Under the pieces are notes generated by a model that saw only the letters and a list, made by a program, of their open reading frames with translations, was not told where the DNA came from and did not search any database. A stretch of DNA of 64,000 nucleotides from Lucinisca nassula. Its lineage: Eukaryota; Mollusca; Bivalvia; Lucinida; Lucinidae. The stretch is taken from positions 147,670,675 through 147,734,674 of the forward strand of contig OY757010.1 of the NCBI GenBank assembly GCA_963580285.1. The letters are read 5' to 3'. The position numbers and the translations under genes are program-made. The stretch's first letter is position 1. Each line of letters begins with the position of its first letter. Shown piece by piece: positions 9,977-21,800 of the stretch.

Positions 9977-10093
9977 ATATGATCAAGGTTTTAAGATGTG
10001 TTAACTAATGGCATCTTCAGTTTAAAACAGATGGGCCCAGTTAACATAATAACCAATTTGAAAAAATGCCATTGTTGTGGAAAAGCTGACTTA

Positions 10094-10542
10094 TCATCAG
10101 GTTAATAAGTCCATGAAATGAAGAACCCCCGAAACCATACTTTATATAGAGAAAAATGTGGTTTACGGGGGGTATACATCATTTTCTTTATTTCTGCTCC
10201 AAGACATAGGTTTTGGGTACTCGTTTCAATCGCCTTAACGAGCTCCCCATTTGTATGTTTTGGGCAAAATAAAAATATATATAGCAAAATCGTCAGAAAA
10301 ATGTCCGTTTTAGGGTTAATACTGGCCTGGTCGTCACCATTACAAGTCGTTACAGAAAACTGAGATTTTTAGGAGTATACATGATTTTTCTTGTTCCAAG
10401 ATATAGGTTGTGGGTACTCGTTAAAGCACCCTCAACCTATGTTTTGAGTATAAATAAAGAGATATTTCTAAATTTTTTCAACAGAAAATAACCGTTTTCC
10501 GAGATACAAAAATGCACTATGTCACACGGATGTGTTATCGTA
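10094..10542 (+). mobile_element. two partial MITE-1a copies
   Basis: The first part (10094 to ~10320) begins CATCAGGTTAATAAGTCC and has a shrunken central hairpin. The second (~10357-10542) repeats the segment from GAGATTTTTAGGAGTATACA onward and ends in GGATGTGTTATCGTAA. This may be an internal tandem duplication or two adjacent copies. Confidence 0.6.
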
Positions 10543-10558
10543 AAACCGTTTAAGCCAC

Positions 10559-10839
10559 CATCACGAAAACACGCCTATATCAATTTGACCCCCTTGAATC
10601 CTCCTATATATGGTTAAAACTGGGGTTTACAGGGGTATACCTTAGTTCTCTTATTTCTGCTCTAAAATATAGATTGTGGGTTCTCGTTAGAACCGCCTCG
10701 ACGAGGCGGTTCTAACGTGTACCGGCAGTCAATATTTTGAGCAGAAATTAGAAAAATGTCAAATTTTTTCACTTTAATATTTTTTTTAAATTTTTACGGT
10801 GGTAAAATTTACAGTGTATTTGTATAGCCTTGTTTCGTA
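10559..10839 (+). mobile_element. MITE-1b copy, complete
   Basis: It runs from CATCACGAAAACACGCC to TATAGCCTTGTTTCGTAC. The central hairpin AACCGCCTCGACGAGGCGGTT is perfect. Confidence 0.8.
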
Positions 10840-10945
10840 CTGAACCAGTGGCTCTTGCCCCTGACCGTGCCAAGATACTTTTAGTTCTATTGCTTGTGCG
10901 AATCGACCGAAAGGTACTAGAGCTATGCTTCTTTTGTCCACGGGG

Positions 10946-11060
10946 TCGTGGTTGGCCGAGGCGAAGGTGTCGTGAATCTTGCGTCACTAGGTCGTCCAGC
11001 CGATATTGGCTTGCAGTTGGGCAAGGTCTGCTGTCCTTGCAACAGGTAATGGTAGAGGGG
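10946..11060 (+). repeat. dispersed repeat fragment
   Basis: The segment CTTGCGTCACTAGG...GGCAAGGTCTGCTGTCCTTGC recurs in reverse orientation at 45637-45765. Its nature is unknown. Confidence 0.45.
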
Positions 11061-11079
11061 AGGCTCTTAATTAATGCTC

Positions 11080-11250
11080 TTAGAAGCCTCCGTGGTACAG
11101 TGGTTACGCTACTCGCCTTGTAGACCAGGGATCGCAGGATCGATCCCGGGCTTCTCCAGACTTTCGGATGAGTCTTTAAACCGAGGTCCCGTCTCCGTAT
11201 GACCTTAGCTGTTGGTGGGATATAAAACTAAAACTCACTCACTCACTCAC
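11080..11250 (+). mobile_element. SINE-4, tRNA-headed with TSD
   Basis: The tRNA-like head reads GAAGCCTCCGTGGTACAGTG with a B-box-like GGATCGATCCCGGG. The tail is (ACTC)n. Exact 13-bp duplications TTAATTAATGCTC lie at 11067-11079 and 11251-11263. Confidence 0.82.
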
Positions 11251-11557
11251 TTAATTAATGCTCAATTTCTACACTTCCATTCATTATTCTCGTTCTCCAA
11301 TAGCTTTCATTTTCATCTCCACTACTGACCATTCTGTCTCTATTCCCACTCTCTCTGTGAGGCGACACGAAATAACCCGGTTGGCGTGTCGTTAAACGCC
11401 AACACCATCATTTTGTTTGTCCACGTGACTATCTCTCAGCAGGCAAATAACGTTGGTACGAAATCGAGATGAAGGTTATTTATAGCCGTACTGTGGGTTA
11501 GACAAACATTGAAGACTCAGTTCAGGCCCAGGAAAATCCACAATCAAAGATTACAGC

Positions 11558-12006
11558 TTAACCCTTATCTTGCTGAATATTCATTTAAGCCACACCCATT
11601 TCTGTCTATCAACCAATCAAATTACTTGATGTAATTTATTGCAACAAATTCATAAACTGAATGCCAAACAGTGTAGATCCTGATCAGATCATCACGAAGA
11701 CACGCCTATATGGTTTTGACCCCCTGAACCCAACTTTTATATAGTAAAACTGGGGTTTGCAGGGGTATACATTATTTTTCTTATTTCTGCTCAAAAACAT
11801 AGATTCCGGGTACTCATTAGAACCGCCTCTATATTTTGAGCAGAAATAAGGAAAATATCACAATTTTTCATCTGAAAATGTTCATATTTTGGTGGTAAAA
11901 TCTACAATGTATTTGTGTAGGCATGTTTTCGTTAAATGGCCATCTAATCTGAATCTATACTGTTTGCAAAGATAGGGGTTGTCGTGAACAGCAAGATAAG
12001 GGTTAA
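11558..12006. mobile_element. MITE-2 interrupted by a MITE-1b
   Basis: The ends are TTAACCCTTATCTTGCTG and CAGCAAGATAAGGGTTAA, a clean terminal inverted repeat on TTAA. The central hairpin is split: the left arm AAACAGTGTAGATCCTGATC and the right arm GAATCTATACTGTTTGC are separated by the MITE-1b at 11690-11937. Confidence 0.75.
11690..11937 (+). mobile_element. MITE-1b nested in a MITE-2 hairpin
   Basis: It runs from CATCACGAAGACACGCC to AGGCATGTTTTCGTTAA. The central hairpin has lost one arm. The insertion sits at the loop of the host hairpin. Confidence 0.7.
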
Positions 12007-12087
12007 CAATGGCACTAAGAGGAAAAAGTAACTAACAATGAAGAAAACGAATCGGGACATTAACGAACCACAAACAGCATTCACCAT

Positions 12088-12241
12088 ATTTGCATTATTT
12101 GCTGGCTCCCAGCTTGCACATTGTCAATATTGGAAAAACAGGTAACCAGACCCCCCTGACCTTGAAAGGTCAGGGGGTTCTGGTTACCTGTTTTTTCAAC
12201 ACTGATAACCTTCAGACTAGGAACCAGCAGATAATGCAAAT
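12088..12241. repeat. long near-perfect palindrome
   Basis: Outer arms ATTTGCATTATTTGCTGG and CCAGCAGATAATGCAAAT pair. The inner arms AACAGGTAACCAG...CCCCCTGACCTT and AAGGTCAGGGGG...CTGGTTACCTGTT pair almost perfectly around 12134-12200. It is probably a foldback MITE, but I saw no second copy. Confidence 0.6.
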
Positions 12242-12500
12242 AAGGTCAATAGCAACCAGTCCCTTCTTCTCCAGCAGAGGTGATTGCTGTCCAACAGGCA
12301 CAGGTAAAAAAAATAACAAATTATAATACACAACCATAAGCACATACAACATGAACAGCCCCGTCGAAAATCCGACAAAGCTACATTAAAAAGAAATACA
12401 ACATCATAACCACTTCCTTGGACGGCCAGTAGCGAGAACTACTCGGGAATTTAAATCGATTCTTTGAGCCCAACCTTCACTCTAGGTTTTAATATCATTT

Positions 12501-12736
12501 GGGCCCCGTCAAGCGATTTTGGTACTTATCGCCTATGCGAGCAGCGAAGGTTCAGGCGAGCCTGCACATCCGCGCAGTCTCGCCAGAACCTTCGTTGCCC
12601 GCTCATACAGGCACTGAATCAAGAGGAACCTTCAGACAGAAAGCCATATCCCTGGCCCCTCTGAATGGCTGGGCATGGGCAGTTATAAATTGTCATGACG
12701 GAATGCTCGAAGACACAAATTCGCTTGGCGAGGCTT
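12501..12736. mobile_element. MITE-5 copy 2
   Basis: It is the same as the element at 9752-9976 end to end, with an extra inner hairpin segment around 12555-12585. The right end is CGCTTGGCGAGGCTT, slightly decayed. Confidence 0.75.
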
Positions 12737-14017
12737 ATTTAAAACACATAAAATAGCTGGTCCACCTGAAGGGGACTAATTTAATCACTGGACTATCACA
12801 GAATAACATACAAATTAGAACAAACCGAAAAAGGACAGACTACACCATAATATCAGAATTATCTGCAATTTTCACAATTTACATTCTCTAAATCCTTTTT
12901 CTATTGCACATCTTATGTCAAAAGTCTGACTTTCTGTCTTTTTAATAAGTTTGCAATTTCAAGACGTCTAAAATTAACTGTAACTCTCATAGATTTGTGT
13001 TTGTTTCATATCAGCATACTTATGCCATTTAATGGTTGGAACAAATTAGATATTGGCAGCAAAGACTACAGCCTTGGTTAATTGCCATAAAACTCCCTTG
13101 GTTCATCTTCAACAAATTAGTCTGTAACAAGGTGTGAAACCAGTATGCACTCATTTAGCATCATGGTCAGTCATGTACCTTTCCACAATTGATGAATGTC
13201 TATGAGTAGAAAATGAAAATTTTAAGCAAAACAGGCCAAGAATAATACCGATGATTTTTTGTGAACACTGGTTGGTAAACTGGACAAGGGGCTGCTGTAT
13301 CAGCCCAGTCGATCCTTCTTTAAATAGTTTTAATGGAAGCAGACATTTTTCAGCTTTCTTGGAAAATGAAAATTCTATGTGGGTGCATGACTTTAAAGTG
13401 ATTCAGTTTCTTAAATTATCGCCAAAATTGCATACTTTTGGCACAAATGTTCTTTAAAGTCACAACTTGATATATGTGTCACAAAATTTTTATATCTCAT
13501 TCCATTGGGATAAAATTAAACTTTTGTTCAGAATGACCAATTAATTTCGTTCAAGAAAATAACAAGTGCAAACTCTTTCTGGTGAACAAGGTTAGAAGAT
13601 ACTGAGATATTTCATTGTAGATAGAGCATGTACTTGTGATGCCTATCCAAGGAAAATAGCTCTTTTTTAAGCACATGTTGAAAGAATGAATTCAAAAATG
13701 TAAAAACTCATTTGGTTTTAATTTCCAGTTAACGACATCAATACAACTTTATTTTACAATATATAAAATAGCTTATATGAAACTTCAGTTTCTTGGCTTT
13801 AATTTGGTGTATAACATCATTTCTTGCACACCAGACAAGGGAAATCCGTGATTATACCCTGGGATAGAAATTTATGTTCTGACCCTGGTGTTCCGACCCA
13901 AAATCGAATATAATCGCGTGTTTGATAAATGCACTGGTTGATTACGACCTCGTATGCGCCGTCGTTAAGGTTGACGCCACAGCAACGTCACTAAACATCT
14001 CTGCAGTGTCAACACAA
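12737..14017. other. AT-rich stretch without recognised features
   Basis: I see no repeat family and no gene in this ~1.3 kb. It may be the least disturbed local sequence of the window. Confidence 0.4.
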
Positions 14018-14237
14018 TATGGCGGATGTTGGTAACCGAAGTGACTGCAGCATTAAAAATCCGCTTTTAGAAATGGAAGGTATGCAAGAAAAAGAATCCA
14101 ATATGGGTGTGAGGGGTGGATGGAAAAATCCGTCCCTCGAGATCACTGTCACTCTCGGCAAGCCTCGTGATGCCGGACAGTGTCCCTCGGGACGGACTTT
14201 TCCATCCACCCCTCACACCCGTATAAGATTCTTATAA
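14018..14237 (+). other. possible coding start containing a hairpin
   Basis: A CpG-bearing upstream stretch leads to ATATGG with a favourable -3 A. The frame reads MADVGNRSDCSIKNPLLEME, and a donor-like AAG|GTATGC follows 20 codons in. Beyond it, 32-bp arms at 14105-14136 and 14189-14220 (GGGTGTGAGGGGTGG...) form a strong hairpin that looks like a MITE. The start could be a first coding exon of an unrecognised gene or chance. I cannot decide. Confidence 0.25.
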
Positions 14238-14436
14238 GAATTGTGCCGTGCTAAGGTTGAGAATGAATCATTTAAAAGATGACCACGGTCACAAGGTGTA
14301 GTTTATCCTTAAATAACTGTGATTAAACAAAAAGTAGGGCTCATAGCTTCTTCCACATTCCGTAAGCCGGAGCTAAAGAAAGCCACCAGGTAGAACACGA
14401 AGAGTCAAGCCAAATACAACACATCAGGCACGATAC

Positions 14437-14508
14437 AGCAGGTACCAAAAGGAAATGGAGTGTGAGGTGCAATTCCTGAATATTAGAATAGTAACAACAC
14501 TTAATGTA
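14437..14508 (+). repeat. direct repeat left of MITE-1a
   Basis: GTACCAAAAGGAAATGGAGT...TATTAGAATAGTAACAAC recurs, with small differences, at 14890-14972 on the far side of the MITE. A related stretch is at ~17797-17830. Confidence 0.45.
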
Positions 14509-14788
14509 CATTACGATAACACGCCCGTGCGACATAGTGCATTTTTTCACATCTCCAAAATGGCTTTTTTTCTGACGAAAATCCATGATATTTTTCTTAT
14601 TTATACTGCAAACATAGGTTGTGGGTGCTCGTTAGAACCGCCTCATTGAGGCGGTTCTAACGAGTACCCACAACCTATGTCTTGGAGCAGAAATAAGAGA
14701 ATTAATGTATACCCCCTTAAACCCCAGTTTTCTCTGTACAAAGTGGGGTTTAGGTGGGTCTTTATTTCACGCACTTGTTCACGTGATG
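14509..14788 (-). mobile_element. MITE-1a copy, complete
   Basis: On plus it runs from CATTACGATAACACGCCC to TTGTTCACGTGATG. The central hairpin is intact, including CATAGGTTGTGGGT and ACCCACAACCTATG arms. Confidence 0.8.
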
Positions 14789-15013
14789 CATGTGCGAGGG
14801 GACTTTTTAGGGCCGCCACTTAGCACAAGCACAGCAGCCTTGACTTGTAAAAACCATAAAAAATACATGCCCAGGAAAAAGCCACCATACTGCAGAGTAC
14901 CAAAAGGAAAGGGAATGTGAAAATTGATTGTACAGTGCAATTCCTGTATATTAGAATAATAACAACATTAACACGCCTGGTAGACTCATAAGGGGTAGCC
15001 TGCGATAATGCAA

Positions 15014-15226
15014 TTAACCCTTGTCCTGCTAATCCCGGATATGCCTTATCTTTGAAACAATGTAGAGATAGATCAGATGGCTTCTGACGAAGCAATCTGA
15101 TCAGGATCTGCATTGTTTGCCATTCAGATTGTGAATTTGTTGCAATAATTTGCACCAAGTGATCTGATTGGTTGATAATCGGTAGTGGGTGTGGCATATA
15201 TAAATATTCAGCAGGTCAAGGGTTAA
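15014..15226. mobile_element. MITE-2 copy
   Basis: The ends are TTAACCCTTGTCCTGCT and AGCAGGTCAAGGGTTAA. The internal hairpin CAATGTAGAGATAGATCAGA.../...TCTGATCAGGATCTGCATTG is recognisable. Confidence 0.72.
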
Positions 15227-15844
15227 AATCCTTAAGGAAACTTCCAGCTATGACTTACGAGACTTTAAAATATTAACAAATAGGTAAGTGTTCCCGATTT
15301 ACGATTTTTAGTCAACTTTGTAAAGGTTTTTTTGAACAATCGTGCATTGCTATTCTCAAAACTTTCCTTTCTGCATCAGAAAAGATAGCTGTGGACATTA
15401 AAAAAGGCAAGTAGTTGATTTTTAATTTAATTTCCGTCAGATATTTCTGCTTTGACCTGTGTTCTAGTGCCGAATGGAGGCATTTTCAGCTACCCGGGCT
15501 ATACAATACTTATCTAACATGTCAATTATTCGAACTAATTCCACGCTCACATACATAAGCTGCAAAATTTCAGCAGAATGTTTCTCCAGGGGCTTAAATA
15601 TTTGTGCCGGTTATGACTTACGAGGCCCGATTACCCATCACGGGAATATTACACCTTACGGGGAAAGTAAAGGCCAACTGATGGGTGTATGATTACAATT
15701 CGCTTCGCAATTCAATAACCAACACAGACAGTTAATCTAATCCCTGAAGGCACTTACGTTACGACTGAAAATACTGTCAATTTAATTCAGAAAGATATTG
15801 CCTGCTGTTAGCTTTGAATAAAATGTATCCAAAATAGAAGAGAA

Positions 15845-16325
15845 GGCAATGATCAGGAATCGATACAATTAACCCACAGCTCCCATCAGAGACACCAAAA
15901 GGGAAAGAAACACAAAAATTAAATAACTAGACCCTAATGGAAACATCAATAGCGGAAAGCCAAAAAGCCACAAATTGGCAAATTGGCTATCCAAAACAAA
16001 CTAATATAAGCGATACACACAAGGGCAAACCATAACAAAAATAATCCGCGACAGAAGAACCGCCTTGGAACGGTCAGTGAAACGAATTCCACTGGGGGCT
16101 TAAATTGAGTTTACGTAGCCACAATCCTCGCCCTTGCTTCCGTCGCGATTTAGACAAATAATTTGTACAGTCCGCATGAAGGCCTGCTAACTCAGCAGTA
16201 CAACATCTCCGTGAACACAAAAATCAAACAACCGTAGAGGTAAAACAAAGGTGAGGACTCGACAGCAAGAAACCACTGAAATGCTGGAGCAAAAGAAGAC
16301 CAACAGTTAGACTCCGACTCCAAGT
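15845..16325 (-). repeat. dispersed repeat R1
   Basis: This is the reverse of the copy at 16765-17170, including GGAATCGATACAATTAACC, AAAGGGAAAGAAACAC and AAGAAACCACTGAAATGCTGG. Fragments also occur at 18290-18480, 22800-22985 and 45968-46082. No coding signature was found. Confidence 0.6.
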
Positions 16326-16764
16326 TCATGCGTTCGTACGAATTGCTCAAAACCTGACTTTATGACATGTTTAATGTATTATCTTGATATGCTCATACCA
16401 TTAAATAAATAATGAATAAAGAAACGATTTATTATCAGACACCAATCAGTTTGCGTTTTTGTAACCCGTTAGGGGTAATATTCCCGTAACTCTAAATCGT
16501 ATTCGGCACAAATAACAAACCCTGCGGATATTATGCAGCTTATTTGGCAGCTTGCAATGCGAAATTAGCTCGAATAACGTCTTATTTGACATGTTAGATA
16601 AGTATTGCATAGCACGGGTAGCTGAAAATGCCTTCATTCGGCACAAGGAAACAGGTCAAAACAGAAATATCTGACAAACTTCCTCCGGGCGAAACTAAGT
16701 TAAAAATCAACCGCTTGCCATTCCATGTTCACATCTATCTTTTTCTTGTGCAGAAATGGAAGCT

Positions 16765-17170
16765 TATAAAATGGGAGCCGGTGGGTCAGGCCTCAGATTC
16801 TATGACGGTTCCAACGTAAAGGCTTATGTTGGATGGTACCTGATGCTCTGTCTCTGGTCGGGCCCATCGGAGTCTAACAGTTGGTTTTCTTTTGCTCCAG
16901 CATTATAGTGGTTTCTTGCTGTCGACTCCTCACCGTTGTTTCATCTCTGCGGTTGTTTGATTTTTGTGTTCACGGAGATGTTGCACTTATGAGTTAGGAG
17001 GCCTTCATGCGGATGTAACAAATTATTTGTCTTTTGTGGGAAAGAAACTGTCCTTTTGGCTTTCCGCTGTTGGTGTTTCCGTTGGTGTCTGTTGTTTCGT
17101 GTTTGTGTTTCTTTCCCTTTAGTGTCTCTGATGGGAGCTGTAGGTTAATTGTATCGATTCCTGATCATTG
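16765..17170 (+). repeat. dispersed repeat R1, inserted in right arm
   Basis: It interrupts the inverted-repeat arm between AGAAATGGAAGC and TTTGAGAATAGC. It carries the R1 landmarks CAGCATTATAGTGGTTTCTT, TTGTGTTTCTTTCCC and GGTTAATTGTATCGATTCC. Confidence 0.6.
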
Positions 17171-17340
17171 GCTCCACTTCTACTTTGAGAATAGCATTGC
17201 AAGATTTTTCCAAATATGTTAATAAAGTGGACTAAAAATCATAAATCGGGAACACTCACCTGCTTGTTGATATTTTGAAGTCTCGTAAGTCATGGTCGGA
17301 AGTTCATGTAAGGACTTTAAAAGCTTACTTACGAGTCTAC

Positions 17341-18289
17341 CTGGAGTGATTAAATGTAAGTTCCGGGGGACATTTTAGGGCCTAATACAACAGCCATGAC
17401 TTGCAAACAATTGTACTAATAGATGCCCAGGAAAAGCCATACATACAGCAGATACATGTACATGAGAGCGTGGTAGCTCTATGGTTACTGCACTTTTCCT
17501 GTGATCTTAGAGGCTCCCGGTTCGATTTCCAGGCAGCTGTAATAAATTGCGGTGTCCGAACATGTTCCACTGACATCATTTACAGGGATGAATGCCACAA
17601 AAAGCGCGGTCCTTCGGATCCTGACGTTAACTGGAGGCCCCCTGTGCAGGGATAACCATCCCCTGTGCAGGTAGAATATCTCTACCGTAATTGCGTGATT
17701 ACTTTGTAGGCTTTCATCCTTGCAAAGCGGGCGTGTATGTAATGTACACATGCACGTAATCGTCATGAGGGGGCGTTGCAGTATAAAGAGAAAGAAAGGT
17801 ACCAAAATGAAAGGGAGTGTGAAAAGAAGTCCGCGTGCGCAGCCTAAACCCAGACATAATGGACCCAACAATGCTGCCAGTGTTCGGATTGATTACATAA
17901 CTCGCTCTTTGTGTAGCTTTGCTGCTTTTGACTGCAGGTCTTTCACGATTCATATGCTTCGTATTTTGTAGTAGTTTATTTTGGTTTATTTTTGCCTTGT
18001 CCGACTCCTCGTGAGAGGACGAAAGATGCGTTTTCGTCTGTTAGTACTCGGTGGAACATTTGTAGTTTTGCAGCAGGGACTGTCAGAATCTGCAGTATTT
18101 GAAAATTTTATGTACAAGTTTAAACGTAAATTTGTTAACAGTAATGATCTACTTCCGTTTCAGGAAAATGATTGTTGGTATCTGGTACAAAAGATTGACA
18201 AAGCAATGAAGTCTTGTTACTAACTGATTCAAGGTGGTTCCTTAGTCGCGGTTTATTTTGTTATAGTTCGTCTTTGAATGTGTGTATCG
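17341..18289. other. mixed repeat debris, no gene
   Basis: A tRNA-like A/B-box arrangement at about 17466-17530 (GGTAGCTCTATGGTTACTG, then GGTTCGATTTCC) is probably a decayed SINE head. 17370-17450 resembles 14811-14905. I see no supported coding region. Confidence 0.4.
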
Positions 18290-18480
18290 CTTATAATATT
18301 TTTAGTTTGGCCATTTTGTGGCAAAGTAACTGTCCTTTCGGCTTTCCGCTGGTGATGTTTCCTTTAGGGTCTGGTTATTTCATGTTCGTGTTTCTTTCCC
18401 TTTGTTGTCTCTGGTGGGAGGTTTGGTTTAATTGTATCGATTCCTGGTCACTGCCTTCACTTCTGTTTTGCAATAGACTG
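18290..18480 (+). repeat. R1 fragment
   Basis: It carries the R1 landmarks CTTTCGGCTTTCCGCTGG, GTTTCTTTCCC and TTAATTGTATCGATTCCTGG. Confidence 0.55.
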
Positions 18481-18871
18481 CATGTTTGCTTGCCGATCCT
18501 TTTTTCATTGAACACCTTTGTGATGCTCATCGAATGCATGGCGTCGGGTCGGACTTTGGAGTCCCTTAATCATCCTAAATCATTTTAAGTGACGTGGAGC
18601 TCGATGTACTATGTCCTGAGATTGGCCTTCCGTCGACTAAATTGTGCTCTGGCGTCACAATGTTGAGTCTTTAGTTTTGATTCATGATTGCCTTATTCAT
18701 ACGTAGTCTTTGATATTGTACTGTCATGACATAATTTTGAGGTAGGACTTTTCTGTGCGGATACGTTTGTTAATAGTATAATTCTGCATTGGAATTGAGG
18801 GCGAGCGTTAAACATTTAAAATCTCCGGTTTTAAGCAAGGGGTCGCCGGTTCGTGTCCGTGTCTGATCGCA

Positions 18872-21800
18872 TTTTTAGCTCACCAGAGACGAAGGCTCCA
18901 GGGGAGCTTATAGGATAGGCAGTTGTCCGGCGTCGTCTACGTCTGCGTCTGTGTCTGCGTCTGCGTCGTCTGCGTCGTCGTCGTCTTCGTCAACATTTTC
19001 AAACGACATCTCCTCTGAAGCCACTGGGCCGATTCAGCCCAAATTTCATCTGTAGCACTCTTGGGCAGGGGGATTGAAAGTTTGTGTTTTTTTATGAAAA
19101 TCGGCTGATTAGTTTGGTTTCTATGGCAACTTAGAGTTTCCATAGACTTATAATGGGGAAAATAGAAAAATGGCATTTACTGCCAAGACCCTGCAGATAT
19201 TTTGACAAAACTGTCATAGAAATGTTCCATAGGCAATCTACTATCTGCCATATGATTTTAGGCCTTCTGCTCATTTTTATTGGTTGCCATGGAAACCAAA
19301 ATGCAAAAAAAAATAGACAAAAAATACTTAAAAAATCATCTCCTCAAAAACCATATGCTCTAGGAGGCTGAGACTTTATGAAAATATTCATCATATTTGC
19401 CTTTAAAGGATTTGTGTTTTTTATGAAATTTGGCCTTTTAGTTTTGTTGCTATGTCAATTTAGAGTTTCCATTGTCTTATAATGGGGAAAACTGAATAAT
19501 GGCATTTACTGCCAAGTCATTGCAGATATTTTGACAAAACTTACATAAACATGTTCCTTGAGTAAACTTCTCTCAGTCATATGCTTTTATGTCAACCTGG
19601 GGGTCCCCTAGGGTGTGCCGGGGCCATGACCCGCCCCCTCCACTTCATAAAATGCCTTATATCTCAGAAACATTACAGATCCCAACCCCTAAACCATATA
19701 TATTCTTGTTCTTTATGATAAGATGCATTAAGTGACACCAACCTGGGGGTCCCTCCGTATGTGCCGGGGGCATGCCCTGCCCCCTCTATATCATAATATA
19801 CCATTTTTCTCAGAAACCATTCAGATCCCCACCCCTAAACGATATATATTCTTGTTCCTTATGCTAAGATGCATTTAGTGACAACAACCAGGGGGTCCCC
19901 CGGGATGTGCCTGGGACATGCCCCACCCCCTCCACTTCATAAATACCATTTATCTCAGAAACCATTGAGATCCCAATCCCTAAACCATATATAGTCTTGT
20001 TCCTTATGATAAGATGGACTCAGTGGTTGCCATGGAAACCAAAATGCAAAAAAAAAAAGAAAGAAAAAATACTTAAAAAATCATCTTCTCAGAAACCATA
20101 TGCTCTAGGAGGCTGAGACTTTATTAAAAATATTCACCATATTTGCCTTTACAGGTTTTATGTTTTTTTATGAAATTTGGCCTTTTAGTTTTGTTGCTGT
20201 GGCAACTTAGAGTTTCCATTGACTTTTAATGGGGAAAACTGAAAAATGGCATTAATTGTCAAGTCATTGCAGATATTTTGACAAAACTTACATAGAAATG
20301 TTCCTTGAGTAAACTTCTCTTAGCCGTATGCTTTTATGTCAACCTGGGAGTCCCCTTAGGTTGTGCCGGGGCCATGCCCCGCCCCCTCCACTTCATAAAG
20401 TGCCTTAAGTCAGAAACCTTACAGATCCCCACCCCTAAACCATATATATTCTTGTTCCTTGTGATAAGATGCATTAAGTGACCCCAACCAGGGGTCCCCC
20501 TGGATATGCCGGGGACATGCCCCGACTCTTCCACTTCATAAAAGGCCATTTATCTCAGAAACGATTCAGATCCCCACCCCTAAACCGAAAATATTCTAGT
20601 TCCTTATGATAAGACGCATTAAGTGACACCAACCTGTGGGTCCCCCGGAATGTGCCGGGGACATACCCAACCCCCTCCACTTCATAAAATGTCATTTATC
20701 TAAGAAACCATTGAGATCCCCACCCCTAAACCATATATATTCTCATTCCTAATGATAAGTTGCATTCAGTGATACCAACTTGGGGGTCCCCCGGGATGTG
20801 CCGGGACCATGCCCAACCCACCCCACTTCATAAAAGGTTAAATATTCCAGAAACCTTACAGATCCCCACCCCTAAACCATATATATTCTTGTTCCTTATG
20901 ATAAGACACATTCAGTGACACCAACCTAGGGGTCACCCAGGGTGCTCCCGGGCCTTGCTTCACCCCTTGACTTCACAAAAGACCATATATCTGAGAAACT
21001 GTTCAGAGACCCACCCCTAAACCATATAATATATTCTTGTTCCTTACGATAAGACGCAATCAGTGACACCAGCATGCAATCCACCCGGGGTGCTATTGGC
21101 CATGCCCCACCCCTTTACTTCATTAAAATCCATATATCTCAGAAACGATACAGATCCCAACCCCTAAACAATATATATTCTTGTTCCTTATGATAAGATG
21201 CATTAAGTGACACCAACCTGGGGGTCCCCCGGGATATGCCAGGGACATGCCCCGACCCCTCCACTTCATAAAAGGCGATTTATCTCAGAAACCATTGAGA
21301 TCCCCACCCCTAAACCATATATATTATTGTTCCTTATGATAATACGCATTAAGTGACACCAACCTGTGGGTCCCCCGGGATGTGCCGGGGACATGCCCCC
21401 CCCCCCCTCTCCACTTGACTTCGCAAAAGACCATATATCTGAGAAACTGTTCAGAGCCCCACCCCTAAACCATATATATTATTGTTCTTTATGATAAGAC
21501 GCATTAAGTGACACCAACCTGTGGGTCCCCCGGGATGTGCCGGGGACATGCCCCCCACCCCCTCCACTTCAAAAAATGCAATTTATCTCAGAAGCCATTG
21601 AGATCCCCACCCCTAAACCATATATATTCTCATTCCTTATGATAAGTTGCATTCAATGACACCAACTTTGGGGTCCCCTGGGATGTACCCCTAAACAAAA
21701 AATATTCTTGTTCCTTATGATAAGACGCATTAAGTGACACCAACCTTTGGGTCCCCCGGAATGTGCCGGGGACATACCCCACCCCCTCCACTTCATAAAA

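Larger units (their letters stand above)
15240..17340. repeat. large inverted repeat with R1 copies inside
   Basis: The left arm is 15240-15720. The right arm is 16390-16760 plus 17170-17340. Paired landmarks are GCCGAATGGAGGCATTTTCA (15470) with TGAAAATGCCTTCATTCGGC (16622), and TTGCTATTCTCAAA (15348) with TTTGAGAATAGCA (17182). The spacer holds an R1 copy on minus, and another R1 copy on plus interrupts the right arm. The palindrome is imperfect and old. Confidence 0.65.

Noticed and set aside
16740..16905. Exon starting MEAYKMGAGGSGLRFYDGSN behind TTTTTCTTGTGCAG
   Set aside because: The acceptor-like sequence belongs to the inverted-repeat arm, and the frame runs into dispersed repeat R1. 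The left arm has the same acceptor-like stretch without the frame.
20334..20549. 71-codon minus-strand open frame in the tandem array
   Set aside because: It is composed of the array unit and is not maintained from unit to unit.
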